Positions 61,052 to 64,000 of a DNA stretch of 64,000 nt are shown piece after piece. The notes beneath the pieces were generated by a model. The model saw nothing but the letters and a program-made list of their open reading frames with translations, was not told the origin of the DNA and made no database searches. Source of the DNA: Bog-473 sp963721585 (GTDB lineage Bacteria > Actinomycetota > Acidimicrobiia > Acidimicrobiales > RAAP-2); NCBI GenBank assembly GCA_963721585.1, contig CAVRJN010000007.1, forward strand, positions 1,054,001 through 1,118,000. Direction: 5' to 3'. Made by a program: the position numbers and the translations under genes. Every line of letters begins with the position of its first letter. The stretch's first letter is position 1.

Positions 61052-61200
61052 GGTCTCTCACGTTAGTGGCGCCGCCCGCGTGCGCGGCGTCCGCAGGAAC
61101 GGGAGGGGGGTGGCACACTCGGTGGCCGCCCCCACCAGGCGCAGCCGGCCGCTCCCCCGTGCACGTACCCCACGGCGGCCAACGGCTACCGTCGCTGCTC

Positions 61201-61812
61201 ATGTCCCTCCCCGTTCCGCATCGCCGGGCCGGCGTCCTGGTCGCTCTCGCCGCTGCCGGCGCGCTCGTCCTGGGCGCCTGCAGCTCCTCGCCGCCGGCAC
61301 CATCGTCGAGCGCGGCGAGCACGTCGCACACCACGGACAGCAGCCCCGACTCCACGACGACGACGCCCGTACCGGGCGGCAGCGCGCTAACCGCCATCGG
61401 TCCCATCCCCGCCGCCGACCTGTCGCCCGCCGGCACGGCGGGACAGGCGCCCACCGTGACGATCCCCACGGGGCCCCCGCCCAGCGGCCTGGAGAGCGCG
61501 GATCTGATCGTGGGCACCGGCCAGGAGGCGGCGCCGGGCGACCAGGTGACCGTGCAGTACGTGCTGGGGACCTACTCGGCCAAGAAGGTGATCCAGTCGT
61601 CGTGGACGAGCCAGCCCTTCTCGTTCACCCTCGGTGCAGGCCAGGTCATCCCCGGCTGGGACAAGGGTGTCGTCGGCATGCACGTCGGCGGCCGCCGGGA
61701 GCTGATCATCCCGCCGAGCCTCGGCTACGGCGCCACCCCTCCCGCGGGGGCGCAGGGCATCGCCGCGAACGACACGCTCGTCTTCGTGATCGACCTCGTC
61801 AAAATCGCCTGA
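61201..61812 (+). CDS. FKBP-type peptidyl-prolyl isomerase lipoprotein
   Basis: This 203-residue exported foldase has a signal peptide with lipobox (GVLVALAAAGALVLGAC), so it is probably anchored to the outer leaflet. A Ser/Thr/Pro-rich linker follows. The FKBP domain (residues about 100-203) has PGDQVTVQYVLGTYSAKKVI, GQVIPGWDKGVVGMHVGGRR and RELIIPPSLGYGATPPAG. ATG 61201 is chosen over a longer frame because it starts the signal peptide. It lies divergent from ffh across about 150 bp. Confidence 0.92.
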   Translation: MSLPVPHRRAGVLVALAAAGALVLGACSSSPPAPSSSAASTSHTTDSSPDSTTTTPVPGGSALTAIGPIPAADLSPAGTAGQAPTVTIPTGPPPSGLESADLIVGTGQEAAPGDQVTVQYVLGTYSAKKVIQSSWTSQPFSFTLGAGQVIPGWDKGVVGMHVGGRRELIIPPSLGYGATPPAGAQGIAANDTLVFVIDLVKIA

Positions 61813-61822
61813 CGAGGAGCCG

Positions 61823-62581
61823 GTGGAGATCCCCGCCCACATCGACGCCCTGCGGACCGAGGGTGAGCGGATGGTGGCCGCCGTCGCCGCCGCGGACCCC
61901 GACACCGCGGTGCCCACCTGCCCGGACTGGACGGTGCGCGACCTGATCCGTCACACGGGCGCCGTGCATCGCTGGGCGACCGGCTTCGTCGCGGGTGGGC
62001 GCACCGAGCCTTCCCGCTCCGGGCTCGACGAGGTGGTGGGGACATGGCCGGACGACGATGACCTCGCAGGCTGGCTTGCGCAGGGCTGCACCGACCTGGA
62101 GGCTGCGCTGGCCACCGCGTCCGACGACTTGGAGTGCTGGACGTTCCTCCCCGCCCCGTCGCCGCGGGCCATGTGGGCGCGCCGGCAGGCCCACGAGACC
62201 GCCGTGCACCGCGTCGATGCGCAGCTCGCAAGCGGAATCCCCGTCACCCCGTGCGCCCCGGTGTTCGCCGCCGACGGCATCGACGAACTCCTGGCGTTGT
62301 TCGTCCCCCGCCGCAGCTCCAAGCTCCGCGCCGACCCGCCGGCCTCACTGGCCGTGCGCTGCACCGACGCCGACGCCTGGTGGCTGTTGCGCATGGACGC
62401 TGACGGGGTGACCACCACGGCCAGCCCCAGTGGCGCCGGCCACGGGGCCGCATGCACCGTCAGCGGGAAGGCCCACGATCTCTACGTGGCCTTGTGGAAC
62501 CGTACGGATGCGGGCGACCTGGCCTTCGAGGGCGACCGCTCCGTGCTGGACCAGTTCTCCGGGGCGGTGCGGATCCGCTAG
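61823..62581 (+). CDS. Mycothiol-dependent maleylpyruvate isomerase family protein
   Basis: This 252-residue enzyme of the DinB/MDMPI superfamily shows VPTCPDWTVRDLIRHTGAVH (first metal His) and WARRQAHETAVHRVDAQLA (second and third His), the typical zinc site. A C-terminal MDMPI_C domain with ACTVSGKAHDLYVALWNR follows. Such enzymes use mycothiol for isomerase or transferase reactions; the substrate is unknown. It starts at GTG 61823, 10 bp after the FKBP gene, so they are probably co-transcribed. Confidence 0.88.
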   Translation: MEIPAHIDALRTEGERMVAAVAAADPDTAVPTCPDWTVRDLIRHTGAVHRWATGFVAGGRTEPSRSGLDEVVGTWPDDDDLAGWLAQGCTDLEAALATASDDLECWTFLPAPSPRAMWARRQAHETAVHRVDAQLASGIPVTPCAPVFAADGIDELLALFVPRRSSKLRADPPASLAVRCTDADAWWLLRMDADGVTTTASPSGAGHGAACTVSGKAHDLYVALWNRTDAGDLAFEGDRSVLDQFSGAVRIR

Positions 62582-62618
62582 TCCGATTGTGGACGGATCA
62601 GCCGGGCCGCCTCGGGAA

Positions 62619-62921
62619 TCACTCCGTGGGCTCCCGCCGGCGCCCGACCAGCCAGTAGGCCAGCGATCCCGTCGTGTTCATCGTCGCCCAGACGCGCCAC
62701 AACCGCTTGGGTCCCCGCACTGCGGAGGCGGGGCGGCGGCGGAGGTCTCGCAGCGTGAACCGGGCGAGGATCACGTGGACGACCAGGATCACGAGGAGGA
62801 TCAGCTTCTGCTGACCATTCAAGTCAAAGGGACCGCCGCGCCGGCCACCTACATCGGCGGGCGGTTCGGGCCGCAGGTCCTCGACGACGCCGTTGGCGGT
62901 CTCGTTGCGCTGGTCGGTCAT
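62619..62921 (-). CDS. Small membrane protein with PLDc_N-type domain
   Basis: This 100-residue protein has one clear helix (KLILLVILVVHVILARFTL) followed by LRDLRRRPASAVRGPKRLWR and SLAYWLVGRRREPTE, the phospholipase D-nuclease N-terminal type pattern (LxDLxRRP...GPKxLW...YxxxGRR). ATG 62921 lies 20 bp after the ftsY stop; a longer frame joins ftsY sequence but is a product of the frame break there. Function unknown. Confidence 0.78.
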   Translation of the reverse strand: MTDQRNETANGVVEDLRPEPPADVGGRRGGPFDLNGQQKLILLVILVVHVILARFTLRDLRRRPASAVRGPKRLWRVWATMNTTGSLAYWLVGRRREPTE

Positions 62922-62941
62922 GTCGTGCTCGGCCTCCAGGC

Positions 62942-64000
62942 TCAGTCGGATGCGAGGAGGGCGTCGACGAACGCCTCCGGATCGAAATCGACGAGGTCGT
63001 CGGGGCCCTCGCCGAGACCCACCAGCTTGACCGGCACGGACAGTTCGCGCTCGACCGCGACCACAATGCCACCCTTTGCCGTGCCGTCGAGCTTCGTGAG
63101 CACGATCCCGGTCACATCCACCGCGTCGGCGAATTGGCGCGCCTGAACCAATCCGTTCTGGCCCGTGGTTGCGTCGAGGACGAGAAGGACCTCCGTCACG
63201 TTGCCCGGGTCGCGGTCGGCGATGCGACGGATCTTCTTCAACTCCTCGACAAGATTCACCTTCGTGTGCAGGCGTCCGGCCGTGTCGGCCAGCACGAGGT
63301 CGTTCTTCCTCGCCGCCGGCGCGTTGCACGGCGTCGAAGACGATGGCGCTCGGGTCCGCGCCCTCGGCGCCTCGCACGATCTCCGCGCCGCTCCGCTCTG
63401 CCCACATGGCGAGCTGGTCGGCCGCTGCGGCGCGGAAGGTGTCGCCGGCCGCGAGGAGCACGGAGTGTCCGGCCGCGGCCTCGCGCCGGGCCAGCTTGCC
63501 GATGGTCGTCGTCTTGCCGACGCCGTTCACGCCCACGAACAGCCAGACGTCGGGGTGGTCCTCCCGGCCGTCGAAACGCAGCGCCCGCGATCCGACGGAA
63601 TCGAGGAGCTGGTGGATCGACGTGCCGAGGGCCTCGAGCAGGTCGTCCCCGCCGCTGATCTCCCTGGTCTGCACCTTGGACCGCAGGTCGTCGAGCAGTA
63701 CGTTCGTCGTGACGACGCCGACGTCGGCCCGGATCAGTGCCTCCTCCAGCGAGTCCCAGGTGGCCTCGTCGATGCGGCCCGAACGCAGCGCGGCCACCGC
63801 TCCACTGAAAAGGCCGCGCACGCCGCCGAGGCGGCTCCGGTACGACGGGGGCGCTCCCGGCGCCTCCGGCTCGGCCGCGGGCGGAGTCCCCGCCGGCGCG
63901 GCGCGGGGAGGTGCCTCGGGCTCGGCCGGCGTCGCGGGAGGCGCCTGTGGAGGCGGCGTCGGCGGCGCGAGCGGTGGGGCCGTCGTCGTCCCGCCCGACC
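62942..64000 (-). CDS. ftsY: SRP receptor FtsY (partial; broken by a frameshift)
   Basis: FtsY docks the SRP-ribosome complex at the membrane. The visible protein begins in a Pro/Ala/Glu-rich A-domain linker at the window edge, then NG-domain motifs RGLFSGAVAALRSGRIDEAT, GVNGVGKTTTIGKLARREAA and GDTFRAAAADQLAMWAERSG. The frame changes near 63320. The rest reads VLADTAGRLHTKVNLVEELK, TKLDGTAKGGIVVAVERELS and ends GPDDLVDFDPEAFVDALLA. Deleting one base restores a normal FtsY (ARKNDLVLADTAG). Because ftsY is normally essential, sequencing error is the likely cause. Confidence 0.9.

Noticed and set aside
1..64000. CRISPR arrays, tRNA and rRNA genes
   Set aside because: No regularly spaced repeats, cloverleaf-like sequences or rRNA motifs were noticed on either strand while reading; a dedicated scan was not possible.

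Overview
The window is high-GC DNA that looks like an actinobacterium. The best fit is the class Acidimicrobiia. Mycothiol-linked enzymes (an Mca-type amidase and a DinB/MDMPI enzyme), an F420-type luciferase-fold oxidoreductase, many GTG starts, and the gene order ffh-rpsP-KH-rimM-trmD-rplS-DUF2469-yraN all point that way. A fragment of 'YWLVASDGGIF' repeats and the surface-protein style favour Acidimicrobiia. This placement is inferred from gene content. No rRNA, tRNA or CRISPR array was seen.

Layout. 1-3.3 kb holds a PadR-controlled MacB/FtsX-type ABC exporter and an ArsR-SRPBCC fusion regulator, each with a readable operator. 3.5-14.5 kb holds a peroxiredoxin, an orphan Tat-exported oligopeptide-type binding protein, an ABC-F ATPase, a DHA2 drug exporter, a TetR/NmrA operon, clpS, a zinc alcohol dehydrogenase and a channel-like membrane protein. 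14.6-21.9 kb is a catabolic block: an AtuA-like protein, a biotin-dependent acyl-CoA carboxylase (both subunits), an enoyl-CoA hydratase and a divergent acyl-CoA dehydrogenase. It resembles the acyclic terpene (Atu) and leucine (Liu) pathways. 21.9-30.6 kb holds a thioesterase, GNATs, a RecB/Cas4-like nuclease, PAP2, DsbA, an F420 oxidoreductase, a PurK-PurE fusion, a ChbG-type deacetylase and Mca. 30.7-33.0 kb is an envelope-stress operon, pspA-htpX-pspAB. 33-44.6 kb holds a phosphatase, PCD, fumarase, a two-component system, two secreted surface proteins, an acyltransferase-SGNH enzyme, dprA and comM.

44.8-54.2 kb is the accessory stretch: an HD-GYP protein, an IS110-family element with a possible guide RNA, a second IS element with a broken transposase, and decayed gene fragments. 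It separates comM-dprA from yraN, which usually adjoin them in actinobacteria. 54.2-64 kb is the conserved translation and secretion core: SPFH/NfeD, enoyl-CoA hydratase, yraN, rplS, trmD, rimM, khpA, rpsP, ffh and ftsY (the last runs off the edge).

Two sequence-wide points matter for readers. Nine genes between about 33.4 and 63.4 kb carry single-base frame breaks, including the normally essential ftsY, while the first 33 kb shows none; many may be sequencing errors. Two well-conserved genes (the purK-purE fusion and rimM) appear to start at CTG.
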